Translations under genes and position numbers: made by a program | Assembly (NCBI GenBank): GCA_017989885.1 | Contig: JAGNPA010000104.1 | Location: 1-6,613 of the forward strand | Direction of reading: 5' to 3' | Source of the DNA: Aquabacterium sp. | GTDB lineage: Bacteria; Pseudomonadota; Gammaproteobacteria; Burkholderiales; Burkholderiaceae_C | Length of the DNA: 6,613 nt | Notes under the pieces: generated by a model | What the model saw: the letters and a program-made list of their open reading frames with translations, nothing else | The model's database searches: none | What the model was told of the DNA's origin: nothing | Shown: piece after piece, positions 1 through 5,967 of the stretch | Numbering within the stretch: position 1 is the stretch's first letter | Layout: each line of letters starts with the position of its first letter

Positions 1-650
1 CGCGGATCGCCGTGATCACGCGCCTTCGTGAGCTCTATGGTGCCGAACGGGTGGTGGACCAGTTGTCGCTGGGCTCGGTGGTGGCGCCACCACAGTGGTC
101 GCAGCATGTGCAAAAGCTGCTGTCGCCCTCCTTGAAACAGGTCAGCCACGGTCAGCTCAGCGTGCAGGGGCAGACGGTGGACCTGAAAGGCGAGGTGGGC
201 AACGAAGCCGTGCGCCAGCAACTGGCCAGCGAGATGGCGCAGTCGCTCAACCCGACCTACACCGTGCGCAACGGCCTGCGTGTGGCCGTGCAGGAGCAGG
301 CGGTGGTGGACCAGGCGCTGGCCAATCGCATCGTCGAGTTCGAGCCGGGCAGTGCGGTCTTGCGGCCGGCGGGCTTGCTGATCCTCGATGAGATGGCGGC
401 AGCGATGGCACGTCTGCCAGGCCGTCGCTTCGAGGTCATCGGGCACACCGATGCACAGGGTAGCCATGCGTCGAACGTGAGCCTGTCGCTCGCGCGGGCG
501 CAGGCGGTCAAAGCCTATCTGGTCAGCAAAGGCTTGCCCGCAGACAGCCTGAGCACCTCAGGCCTGGGGCCGGATCAGCCGGTGGCGAGCAACGCCACCG
601 ACGAGGGCCGGGCTCGAAACCGCCGCATCGAGTTCCGCGTGGGCAGTTGA
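1..650 (+). CDS. BON-OmpA family envelope protein (3' part; start lies upstream of window)
   Basis: The frame is already open at the window edge (codons begin at base 3), so the GTG at 12 is probably internal. About 215 C-terminal residues are visible. Counting from that GTG, residues 1-27 look like the end of one BON repeat (RVVDQLSLGSVVAPPQW). Residues ~30-92 look like a second BON repeat ending in NPTYTVRNGLRV. Residues ~105-212 are an OmpA C-terminal peptidoglycan-binding domain, with IVEFEPGSAVL, the GHTDAQG loop and a closing RARNRRIEF. In this family the Asp of the HTD loop and the Arg of the NRRIE helix bind the diaminopimelate of peptidoglycan. The likely role is anchoring an envelope assembly to the cell wall. 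It converges on tssA, so a T6SS accessory role is plausible (inference). It could equally be a general BON-OmpA stress protein. The OmpA call is strong; the BON call is moderate. Confidence 0.85.
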   Translation, partial: RIAVITRLRELYGAERVVDQLSLGSVVAPPQWSQHVQKLLSPSLKQVSHGQLSVQGQTVDLKGEVGNEAVRQQLASEMAQSLNPTYTVRNGLRVAVQEQAVVDQALANRIVEFEPGSAVLRPAGLLILDEMAAAMARLPGRRFEVIGHTDAQGSHASNVSLSLARAQAVKAYLVSKGLPADSLSTSGLGPDQPVASNATDEGRARNRRIEFRVGS

Positions 651-670
651 GTCGGTTCGAAACGGGCCGA

Positions 671-712
671 GTCCGGATCAGGCCGGACCCCACGCCGCGA
701 GCGAGCGGCGTG
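671..712. terminator. Tandem hairpins between convergent genes (possible bidirectional terminator)
   Basis: Two perfect inverted repeats lie 2 bases apart in the 70-base gap between the OmpA-gene stop (650) and the tssA stop (721). The first, at 671-688, has 6-bp arms GTCCGG/CCGGAC and a 6-base loop. The second, at 691-712, has 8-bp arms CACGCCGC/GCGGCGTG and a 6-base loop. Neither is followed by a clear T-run on either strand, so these are not textbook intrinsic terminators. Their position suits ending transcription from both sides (inference). Confidence 0.55.
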
Positions 713-720
713 CCACCCGG

Positions 721-1806
721 TCAGCCGTGATCGTGCGCGGGCTTGTCCAGGCCCAGCAGCTCTTCGAGGTGCGACATGGCGCCCTGGTCCTTGATGACCT
801 GGCTGAGCCATTCATGCAGCGGCATCTCGCCCCATTTGACGGCCTTCTCGGCCAGGTAGGCTACGGGGCTGTGCGGCTCGGTGCGGCGGAAGAAGTGGGC
901 CACGTCGCGCAGTTGTTGCAAGGCCTGCGCACGTGTCTGCAAAGGGCCAGCCGCGACGGGGGCACCTTGCGGGCCGGTCGACGGCAGGGCGGTGCCGGCG
1001 GTAGCCACAGCCGCAACCGTCACCGTCGCCGCACCCACCGTGTCGTGCAGGGCGCCCACCTCGCGTGCGAGGCGTTCGATGTCGTGCACGGCCTGAGACA
1101 GGGCTTCCTTGGCAGCGACAAAGCTGGGGCCGTCGGCGCCCAGTTCGGCGTCGACCACGACCTGCCAGGCCAGCAGGGCCGCCTCGCACTGGCGAGCGGC
1201 GGTCAGGGTGCCTTGCAAGGTCTCGGCAGGGGTGTCGCGCAGGGCGCGCTGGAATTGCTCCAGAGTGAGCTTGTCGCTGGCGCTGCGGGCCGCTTCATCG
1301 GGCTCTCGCTCCAGCAGCGTGGCGTATTGGCGCGCCAGGGTGAGATCGTGCAGGCTGTAGACCGTGCCCTTGCGGGCCTGCGCAACCGGCAGCGAGGTGG
1401 CCAGGCTGACCACGCGTTGCAGCAGCCAGCGCATGTTGCCGATGCGTTGCTCGTGGTCGCCGTCGTCGGCGATGGGGTGCAAGGGCGCCCAGTAACGCGT
1501 GCACAACTCGGTACAGACCTGCAGCCCGCGCGCCAGACCGCTGTAGCCCTGGGTCAGGGCCCAGGCTTCGGTCAGCCACATGGCCAGGCGCAGGTCTTTC
1601 GTGCGGGTGCCCAGCAGGGTTTCGCAGGTGCGGGCCACGCCGGGCCAGTCGGCCACCTTGAGGCTGGTGACCCATTCACCCTGGTTGAGCGTGGCGTCAT
1701 CGGCGCGCCGCATTTCGTTGATGGTGTCAAACTCCGACGAGAATGACAGATCGTCGCCGCAAGGCGCGTGTGCGGCCAGCGGCGTCAGCAAGACTTCCAT
1801 TTCCAT
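721..1806 (-). CDS. tssA: Type VI secretion system protein TssA (ImpA family)
   Basis: A 361-residue protein with the ImpA N-terminal domain at about residues 7-125: PLAAHAPCGDDLSFSSEF, then EWVTSLKVADWPGV, the DLRLAMWLTEAW helix, and LCTRYWAPLHP. A middle helical part (~145-255) is followed by an Ala/Thr/Gly/Pro-rich linker (~258-290). The C-terminal helical domain (~290-355) carries RTEPHSPVAYLAEKAVKWG and PLHEWLSQVIKD. In this family TssA binds the membrane complex and baseplate and helps prime assembly of the contractile sheath; it acts in the cytoplasm. The length fits the family. The start is ambiguous: in-frame ATGs at 1806 and 1800 follow an AGGGA (complement of 1811-1815), so the extra residues are only Met-Glu. 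Transcription is divergent from tonB and convergent with the OmpA gene, so tssA appears to be a single-gene unit here. No other T6SS core gene is visible; the rest of the locus probably lies to the left (inference). Confidence 0.9.
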   Translation of the reverse strand: MEMEVLLTPLAAHAPCGDDLSFSSEFDTINEMRRADDATLNQGEWVTSLKVADWPGVARTCETLLGTRTKDLRLAMWLTEAWALTQGYSGLARGLQVCTELCTRYWAPLHPIADDGDHEQRIGNMRWLLQRVVSLATSLPVAQARKGTVYSLHDLTLARQYATLLEREPDEAARSASDKLTLEQFQRALRDTPAETLQGTLTAARQCEAALLAWQVVVDAELGADGPSFVAAKEALSQAVHDIERLAREVGALHDTVGAATVTVAAVATAGTALPSTGPQGAPVAAGPLQTRAQALQQLRDVAHFFRRTEPHSPVAYLAEKAVKWGEMPLHEWLSQVIKDQGAMSHLEELLGLDKPAHDHG

Positions 1807-1826
1807 GACATCCCTGTGTGTTCGTC

Positions 1827-1859
1827 GCCTGTCTGCGCAAGATCGGGCAGTGGACAGGC
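1827..1859. repeat. Inverted repeat in the tssA upstream region
   Basis: Perfect 7-bp arms GCCTGTC (1827-1833) and GACAGGC (1853-1859) are separated by 19 bases. The repeat begins 20 bases upstream of the tssA start and adjoins a second inverted repeat at 1861-1901. It could be a hairpin in the tssA leader or a protein-binding site. No regulator is assigned. Confidence 0.4.
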
Positions 1860-1860
1860 A

Positions 1861-1901
1861 ATCGCCTCGGGATCATTTCACGATGCGTGCGCCGAGGCGA
1901 T
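1861..1901. repeat. 10-bp inverted repeat between divergent tssA and tonB
   Basis: Perfect 10-bp arms ATCGCCTCGG (1861-1870) and CCGAGGCGAT (1892-1901) are separated by 21 bases. The arm centres are about 31 bp apart, roughly three helical turns, which would suit a dimeric regulator or a stem-loop in a tssA leader. Neither flanking gene reads through it. The function is unknown. Confidence 0.45.
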
Positions 1902-1945
1902 CACCCGAAACGGGGGCAAAGGTAAGTTGTTGTGAATTCATCAAA

Positions 1946-1960
1946 TGAGAGTGATTCGCA
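1946..1960. promoter_or_regulatory. Fur-box-like operator upstream of tonB
   Basis: TGAGAGTGATTCGCA matches the 7-1-7 Fur consensus TGATAATGATTATCA at the outer TGA/CA bases and the central T-G-ATT core. Ten of the fourteen arm positions agree. On the opposite strand the wider site reads TGCGAATCACTCTCATT, close in style to Fur boxes of Burkholderiales iron genes. It sits in an AT-richer patch 30-44 bases before the tonB start. Fur with iron bound would repress the tonB-exbB-exbD operon (established for such operons elsewhere; inferred here). Confidence 0.6.
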
Positions 1961-1982
1961 ATTGCAACTGATGTGATAGACT
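1955..1982 (+). promoter_or_regulatory. Weak candidate promoter for tonB-exbB-exbD
   Basis: A TTCGCA at 1955-1960 (4 of 6 to the -35 consensus) and TAGACT at 1977-1982 (4 of 6 to the -10 consensus) are 16 bases apart. The -35 overlaps the Fur-like site, as expected for repression. Initiation would fall at about 1989-1990, almost on the tonB ATG, giving a nearly leaderless message. A promoter further upstream cannot be excluded. Confidence 0.3.
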
Positions 1983-1989
1983 GAGCGAC

Positions 1990-2772
1990 ATGACTTCGTT
2001 TGCGCCTTCCCTTCAACGCCAGTTGTGGCAGCCGCCCGTCGAGCTGACGTGGGCGCAGCGTGCCGGCCTGACGGTCGTGGTGCTGGCGGTCCACGTGGGT
2101 GCGGCAGCCTTGCTCTGGCATGCGGCGCCCGAGCCGGTGTTGGTGGCCGAGTCCGCGCCCATCACCGTGGCCTTGATCGCCGACGAGCCGCAGACCCAGG
2201 CGGTACAGCCGCCCGTGGCGCAGCCCACCCCGGTCAAGCCGGTGCCCGTGGTGCAGCCACGCCCGATCCCGCCCAGCCCACGCCCTGCGCCCACCGTGGT
2301 GGCTGCGCCTCGTCCGGCCGCCGCGCAGGAGATGCAGGTGCCGGTGGCCCCGCCCGCACCACCCACACCGCCGGCGCCCGCCGAGGTCCCGCCGGCCGCT
2401 CAAGCTGCCCCGGCCACCCAGGCGGTGCCGACCGGGCCGGTGACGGCCGCCCCCGCTGCCCAGGCCGGTCGTGCCTCGACGCAGCCCAAGGTCTTGCCCT
2501 CATCGGCCGTGCGCTACCTCGTCGAGCCGATGCTGACCTACCCGCGTGTGTCGCGCGAACTGGGCGAGCAAGGTGTGGTGCGACTGAAGGTGCTGGTGGA
2601 CGAGCAAGGGCGCCCCAAGGACATCGAGGTGGCCCGGTCTTCGGGTTACCCGCGCCTGGACCAGCAAGCGGTACAGGCCATGAAGAAAGCGCGCTTTCAG
2701 CCGCACCTGGAGGACGGGCAAGCCCGCTCGGTGTGGGTGCTGGCCCCCCTGACATTCAATCTGGAAGACTGA
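1990..2772 (+). CDS. tonB: Energy transducer TonB
   Basis: A 260-residue inner-membrane protein that passes proton-motive energy to outer-membrane receptors for iron chelates, haem or other large nutrients. A short cytoplasmic head (1-24) is followed by one membrane anchor (~25-44, VVVLAVHVGAAALLW). The periplasmic stretch ~70-155 is rich in Pro, Ala, Val and Gln (QPTPVKPVPVVQPRPIPP, PPAPPTPPAP) and would span the periplasm. The C-terminal TonB fold (~175-257) has the expected LTYPRVSRELGEQGVVRL, VDEQGRPKDIEVARSSGYPRLD and AMKKARFQP. His35 in the anchor fits the functional His of the SxxxH anchor motif, but the Ser position is Val31. No clear Shine-Dalgarno precedes the ATG; no better in-frame start is seen. 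It leads an operon with exbB only 2 bases after its stop, and a Fur-like site lies upstream. Confidence 0.93.
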   Translation: MTSFAPSLQRQLWQPPVELTWAQRAGLTVVVLAVHVGAAALLWHAAPEPVLVAESAPITVALIADEPQTQAVQPPVAQPTPVKPVPVVQPRPIPPSPRPAPTVVAAPRPAAAQEMQVPVAPPAPPTPPAPAEVPPAAQAAPATQAVPTGPVTAAPAAQAGRASTQPKVLPSSAVRYLVEPMLTYPRVSRELGEQGVVRLKVLVDEQGRPKDIEVARSSGYPRLDQQAVQAMKKARFQPHLEDGQARSVWVLAPLTFNLED

Positions 2773-2774
2773 CC

Positions 2775-3557
2775 ATGACCGAACTTGTTGCTGCCGTGCC
2801 TGCGGCCCCCGAACTGGGTTTCACACACTTCATCGCACAGACCGACGTGGTGGGTCAGGGCCTGTTCGTCATCCTGGTGATCATGTCCCTGGTGTCCTGG
2901 GCCCTGATCGTGACCAAGGGCGTGGGCTTGTTCCGCCGCCAGCGTCGCAGCCAGGCCTTCTTGAGCTTTTTCTGGAACGCGACGTCGCTGGAGGCGGTGC
3001 AAAACGAGATCGCCACCCATGGGGTGAGCGAGCCCTTCGCACACCTGACGGCCCATGCCATGCACGCCCAGGCGCATCATGCCCGTTTCGGCGCAGCCAA
3101 GCTGGAAGAGGCAGGCAGTGCGCAGGACTTCCTGACCCGCACCATCAAGAAGGTGCTCGATGAGGAAACCATGCGCATGGAAAGCGGCCTGAGTGTGCTG
3201 GCGACCATCGGCGCCACCGCCCCGTTCGTGGGGCTGTTTGGCACCGTCTGGGGCGTGTACCACGCACTGCTGGCCATCGGCGCCACTGGGGCGGGCACGC
3301 TCGACAAGGTCGCCGGCCCGGTGGGCGAGGCGCTGATCATGACGGGGGTGGGCTTGGCCGTGGCCATCCCGGCCGTGATGGGCTACAACTGGCTGGCCCG
3401 CAGCAACCGGGTCTGGGGTGCGCGTCTGGACGCTTTTGCGTTCGAATTGTTCACCTTCCTGTCGACCGGACAGACGCTCAAGACCAGTGTCGAGCACGAT
3501 GCGTCGCCCACGCCCGCCTCCCCGGTGCGCGTGGTCAAGCAAGGCAACGCCGCCTGA
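2775..3557 (+). CDS. exbB: TonB-system proton channel subunit ExbB (MotA/TolQ/ExbB family)
   Basis: A 260-residue inner-membrane protein that forms the pentameric channel around ExbD and stabilises TonB. Three membrane segments are visible: ~27-47 (FVILVIMSLVSWALIVTK), ~141-168 containing the family signature APFVGLFGTVWGVYHAL, and ~184-207 (EALIMTGVGLAVAIPAVMG). A long cytoplasmic loop (~50-140) separates the first two, and the tail (~208-260) is cytoplasmic. Conserved Thr residues line segments 2 and 3 (Thr148 and Thr190 are candidates). The ATG at 2775 is chosen because GGAAG (2763-2767) lies 7 bases before it and the protein then begins as ExbB proteins do; the same frame is open far upstream but overlaps tonB. 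Position after tonB and before exbD favours ExbB over TolQ. Confidence 0.94.
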   Translation: MTELVAAVPAAPELGFTHFIAQTDVVGQGLFVILVIMSLVSWALIVTKGVGLFRRQRRSQAFLSFFWNATSLEAVQNEIATHGVSEPFAHLTAHAMHAQAHHARFGAAKLEEAGSAQDFLTRTIKKVLDEETMRMESGLSVLATIGATAPFVGLFGTVWGVYHALLAIGATGAGTLDKVAGPVGEALIMTGVGLAVAIPAVMGYNWLARSNRVWGARLDAFAFELFTFLSTGQTLKTSVEHDASPTPASPVRVVKQGNAA

Positions 3558-3581
3558 TGCCATCTTTTTGAGGATTGAGCC

Positions 3582-4013
3582 ATGGCCTTCGCCAGTTTTG
3601 ACAGCAAGAGCAGCAATGCCCCCGTGTCCGAGATCAACATGGTGCCGCTCATCGACGTGATGTTGGTGCTGCTGGTGATCTTCATCGTGACCGCGCCGCT
3701 GCTGAGCCATTCCGTGAAGCTCGACCTGCCCAAGGCCAGTGCGCAGGTGATGTCGGCCCAGGCCGAGAAGATCAACCTGTCCATCGATGCCAACGGGGTG
3801 CGGTACTGGAACGGTGCGGCCCTGAGTCGCGAGGAAGCGGCCGCGCGTTTCATGACCGAAGGCCAGAAGACGACCCAGCCCGAGATCCATCTGCGGGCCG
3901 ACAAGACCGTCCCCTATGGCGCCGTGGCCGAAACCCTGGCCGATGCGGCCAAGGCCGGCTTGAGCAAGATCGGCTTTGTGACCCAGCCGGACGCACCAGC
4001 CGTTACGCCTTGA
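3582..4013 (+). CDS. exbD: TonB-system proton channel subunit ExbD
   Basis: A 143-residue protein with a short cytoplasmic N-terminus, one membrane helix (~22-41) and a periplasmic domain (~45-143). The helix starts with EINMVPLIDVMLVLLVIFIV; its Asp25 is the proton-carrying residue required in ExbD/TolR/MotB-type proteins. The periplasmic part has the usual VKLDLPKA, LSIDANG, EIHLRADKTVPYGAV and IGFVTQP blocks. A good Shine-Dalgarno GAGG (3570-3573) lies 8 bases before the ATG, 24 bases after the exbB stop. It completes the tonB-exbB-exbD unit and acts in the inner membrane within the ExbB pentamer. Length and motifs are normal for the family; TolR is less likely because of the tonB neighbour. 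Confidence 0.94.
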   Translation: MAFASFDSKSSNAPVSEINMVPLIDVMLVLLVIFIVTAPLLSHSVKLDLPKASAQVMSAQAEKINLSIDANGVRYWNGAALSREEAAARFMTEGQKTTQPEIHLRADKTVPYGAVAETLADAAKAGLSKIGFVTQPDAPAVTP

Positions 4014-4016
4014 CAC

Positions 4017-4039
4017 CTGGCTGGCCTTGGGCCGGCTAG
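4017..4039 (+). terminator. Hairpin just after exbD
   Basis: A 10-bp stem (CTGGCTGGCC at 4017-4026 with GGCCGGCTAG at 4030-4039, two G-U pairs) closes a 3-base loop and starts 4 bases after the exbD stop. No T-run follows, so it may weaken rather than end transcription, or protect the 3' end of the operon message. A looser stem at 4048-4081 (CCGCACCC with GGGTG-A-CGG, one bulge) follows in the same gap. Confidence 0.5.
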
Positions 4040-4095
4040 ACTCCCTGCCGCACCCGGGCCTCGTGCTCACCAGGGTGACGGATCAAGACACAAAA

Positions 4096-4101
4096 AGGGA
4101 G
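4096..4101 (+). promoter_or_regulatory. Ribosome binding site fixing the CAP-protein start
   Basis: AGGGAG ends 6 bases before the ATG at 4108. The frame is open back to 4027, but only the ATG at 4108 has this site and begins a normal signal peptide, so it is taken as the start. Confidence 0.75.
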
Positions 4102-4107
4102 TTGAAA

Positions 4108-4704
4108 ATGGTGAATGCGGAGCAGCGTGCCCGTCGGTCGTGGGTGCGTGTCAGCGTGTGGGCAGCGGCCTTGTCCGCGTGTGTCGGGATGGCGCAGGCG
4201 CAGAGCGCGGCCAGCGATCTCAACGGGGCGATCGAAGACAACGTGCTGGCACTGATCAATGTGCAACGCGAGGTCGCCGGTCTGGCGCCGGTCGTGCTGG
4301 ACCTGGATCTGGACGCTGCGGCCGAAGCACACTCGCTGGACATGGCCTCCACGCCTTGTTTTCAGCATGCCAGCTGCGACGGCTCCAACTGGGCCGACCG
4401 CGTTCGCAATTACTACAGCGTGCCGACCTCGTTGGGCGAGATCATCGCCGCGGGCTACACCACGCCTGAAGCGGTGGTGGATGGCTGGATGAACAGCCCG
4501 GGCCATCGCGCCAACATCCTCGGTGACTCGTTCAAGGTGGCCGGAGTGGCCCTGGCCACGGGCGGAACCTATGGCACCTACTGGACGGTGGATTTTGGTG
4601 GCGCCCTGACCCCCGCCTCGGTGAGCCCGGTGCCGGAGCCTGCCAGCTATGTGCTCATGGGTCTGGGCCTGGCAGCACTGGGAGTGGTGCGCCGTCGTCG
4701 TTGA
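4108..4704 (+). CDS. Exported CAP-domain (SCP/YkwD-like) protein with PEP-CTERM sorting tail
   Basis: A 198-residue protein in three parts. Residues 1-31 are a signal peptide (basic RARRSWVR, hydrophobic core, likely cut after AQA at 29-31). Residues ~42-166 form a CAP domain: LINVQREVAGLAPV, AAEAHSLDMA, FQHASCDGSNWADR, LGEIIAAGYTTPEAVVDGW, MNSPGHRANIL, and YGTYWTVDFGG. His75, Glu111 and His133 match the conserved cavity residues; Cys84 and Cys90 could pair. The usual GENIA block reads GEIIA. Residues 175-198 are a PEP-CTERM signal: VPEPAS, a ~14-residue hydrophobic stretch and a terminal RRRR. Such tails are recognised by an exosortase, usually in bacteria making extracellular polysaccharide, so the protein is probably exported and then processed at the membrane. 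The biochemical activity of bacterial CAP proteins is largely unknown. No exosortase gene is in the window. Confidence 0.9.
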   Translation: MVNAEQRARRSWVRVSVWAAALSACVGMAQAQSAASDLNGAIEDNVLALINVQREVAGLAPVVLDLDLDAAAEAHSLDMASTPCFQHASCDGSNWADRVRNYYSVPTSLGEIIAAGYTTPEAVVDGWMNSPGHRANILGDSFKVAGVALATGGTYGTYWTVDFGGALTPASVSPVPEPASYVLMGLGLAALGVVRRRR

Positions 4705-4724
4705 GCCGCTACCATGCTGGCTCA
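4702..4724 (+). repeat. Stem-loop spanning CAP-gene stop and CoA-transferase start
   Basis: Perfect 6-bp arms TGAGCC (4702-4707) and GGCTCA (4719-4724) enclose an 11-base loop. The left arm contains the TGA stop of the CAP gene and the right arm includes the A of the next gene's ATG. It could couple translation of the two genes or limit initiation on the second; it may also be chance in GC-rich DNA. Confidence 0.35.
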
Positions 4725-5941
4725 TGAACACCACTGCCTCCTCTGCCACGCCTTCGGGCATCCCACCACAGGCCTTGGCGGGCCTGAAGGTCATTGAGCT
4801 CGGTCAGCTGATTGCCGGCCCCTTCGCGGGCAAGACCCTGGCCGATTTCGGGGCCGAGGTCATCAAGGTCGAGCCGCCGGCGGTTGAAGGTGGGGCAGGG
4901 GGCGACCCCTTGCGCCAATGGCGCATGTTGCACAACGGCACCAGCGTATGGTGGCAGGTGCAAAGCCGCAACAAGCAAAGCGTGGTGCTGGACCTGCGCA
5001 CCGATGAAGGTCGCGACACGGTGCGCCGCCTCATCGACGAGGCCGACGTGCTCATCGAGAACTTCAAGCCCGGCACGCTGGAAAAGTGGGGCATGGGCTA
5101 CGAGGTGCTCAGCCGCAGCAATCCCGGCCTGATCATGTTGCGCGTCAGTGGCTATGGGCAGACCGGGCCTTACCGTGACCGCCCCGGTTTTGCCGTGGTG
5201 GCCGAGGCCATGGGCGGCATGCGCTACCTCAATGGCGAACCGGGTCGTGCGCCGGTGCGCGCGGGCGTCAGCCTGGGCGACACCTTGGCGGCGCTGCATG
5301 GTGTCATCGGCGTGCTCCTGGCCTTGCAGGCGAGGCAGGCCAGCATCAGCCGCGACGCCCCCAAGGGGCTGGGGCAGGTGGTGGACGTGGCTCTGTACGA
5401 GTCGGTGTTCAACTGCATGGAAAGCCTGCTGCCCGAGTACAGCGCCTTCGGGGCCGTGCGCCAGCCTGCGGGGTCGGCCTTGCCGGGCATCGCCCCGAGC
5501 AACGCCTACCCCTGCGTCGATGGCATGGTGGTCATCGGCGGCAATGGGGATTCGATTTTCAAGCGGCTCATGATCGCCATCGGGCGCGACGACCTGGCCA
5601 CCGATCCGCAACTGACCCGCAACCCGGGCCGGGTGGCGCGCGTGGCCGAGATCGACGCCGCCATCGGCCTGTGGACTCAGGCGCGCCGGGTGGAGCAGGT
5701 GCTGGCGGTGCTCAATGCGGCCAGCGTGCCGGTGGGGCGCATCTACACCGCCGCCGACATCGCGGCCGACCCGCACTTCCAGGCGCGCGACATGATCCTG
5801 CCAGTCACGACCCCCGATGGCCTGACCGTGCAGGTGCCGGGCATCGTGCCCAAGCTGTCGCGCACCCCGGGCGCCATCACGCGCCGCGCCCCCGATCTGG
5901 GCGAGGACACCGAGGCGGTGCTGTCGCGGCTACAGCCCTGA
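4724..5941 (+). CDS. Class III (CaiB/BaiF family) CoA-transferase
   Basis: A 405-residue enzyme, normal for the family, expected to move CoA between an acyl-CoA and a free carboxylic acid in the cytoplasm. The N-terminal Rossmann-type part has LAGLKVIELGQLIAGPFAG and LADFGAEVIKVEPP. Then come NKQSVVLDLRTDEG, ADVLIENFKPGTLEKWGMGY and VSGYGQTGPYRDRPGF. Asp186 in VSLGDTLAALHG fits the catalytic Asp that forms the acyl-anhydride intermediate. GQVVDVALYESVFN and the C-terminal VPVGRIYTAADIAADPHFQAR and PGIVPKLSRTPG complete the fold. The ATG at 4724 is chosen because the conserved domain begins about 18 residues later, though no Shine-Dalgarno is seen; an upstream GTG at 4649 would overlap the CAP gene and add an unrelated stretch. 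The substrate cannot be told from sequence; members of this style act on dicarboxylic or branched acids. It lies 19 bases after the CAP gene and may be cotranscribed. Confidence 0.92.
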   Translation: MNTTASSATPSGIPPQALAGLKVIELGQLIAGPFAGKTLADFGAEVIKVEPPAVEGGAGGDPLRQWRMLHNGTSVWWQVQSRNKQSVVLDLRTDEGRDTVRRLIDEADVLIENFKPGTLEKWGMGYEVLSRSNPGLIMLRVSGYGQTGPYRDRPGFAVVAEAMGGMRYLNGEPGRAPVRAGVSLGDTLAALHGVIGVLLALQARQASISRDAPKGLGQVVDVALYESVFNCMESLLPEYSAFGAVRQPAGSALPGIAPSNAYPCVDGMVVIGGNGDSIFKRLMIAIGRDDLATDPQLTRNPGRVARVAEIDAAIGLWTQARRVEQVLAVLNAASVPVGRIYTAADIAADPHFQARDMILPVTTPDGLTVQVPGIVPKLSRTPGAITRRAPDLGEDTEAVLSRLQP

Positions 5942-5967
5942 AGTGAGCCTGGGGGGCAGCTCTGGGT

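Noticed and set aside
727..1746. A 339-codon open frame on the plus strand opposite tssA
   Set aside because: tssA has clear family motifs; the opposite-strand product is Gln/Gly/Arg-rich with no domain, so it is a shadow of tssA codon bias.
1836..1860. Possible sigma-54 promoter for tssA (a TTGC on the minus strand)
   Set aside because: The required GG ten bases before the GC is absent, so the -24/-12 spacing rule fails.
2190..2480. Repetitive proline codon stretch in tonB as a possible repeat array
   Set aside because: The Pro/Ala/Val-rich pattern is the normal periplasm-spanning linker of TonB and shows no regular DNA repeat unit.
2025..2774. Upstream in-frame extension of exbB through tonB
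   Set aside because: The extension translates tonB out of frame into Gly/Arg/Ala-rich sequence; exbB has a proper ribosome site and family-typical start at 2775.
2697..4070. A 457-codon open frame on the minus strand across exbB and exbD
   Set aside because: It is antisense to two clear genes, its product is a His/Gly/Arg-rich string with no recognisable domain, and such long antisense frames are common in GC-rich coding DNA.
4027..4107. Earlier TTG start at 4027 for the CAP protein
   Set aside because: It lies inside the post-exbD hairpin, lacks a ribosome site and would bury the signal peptide; the ATG at 4108 fits both.
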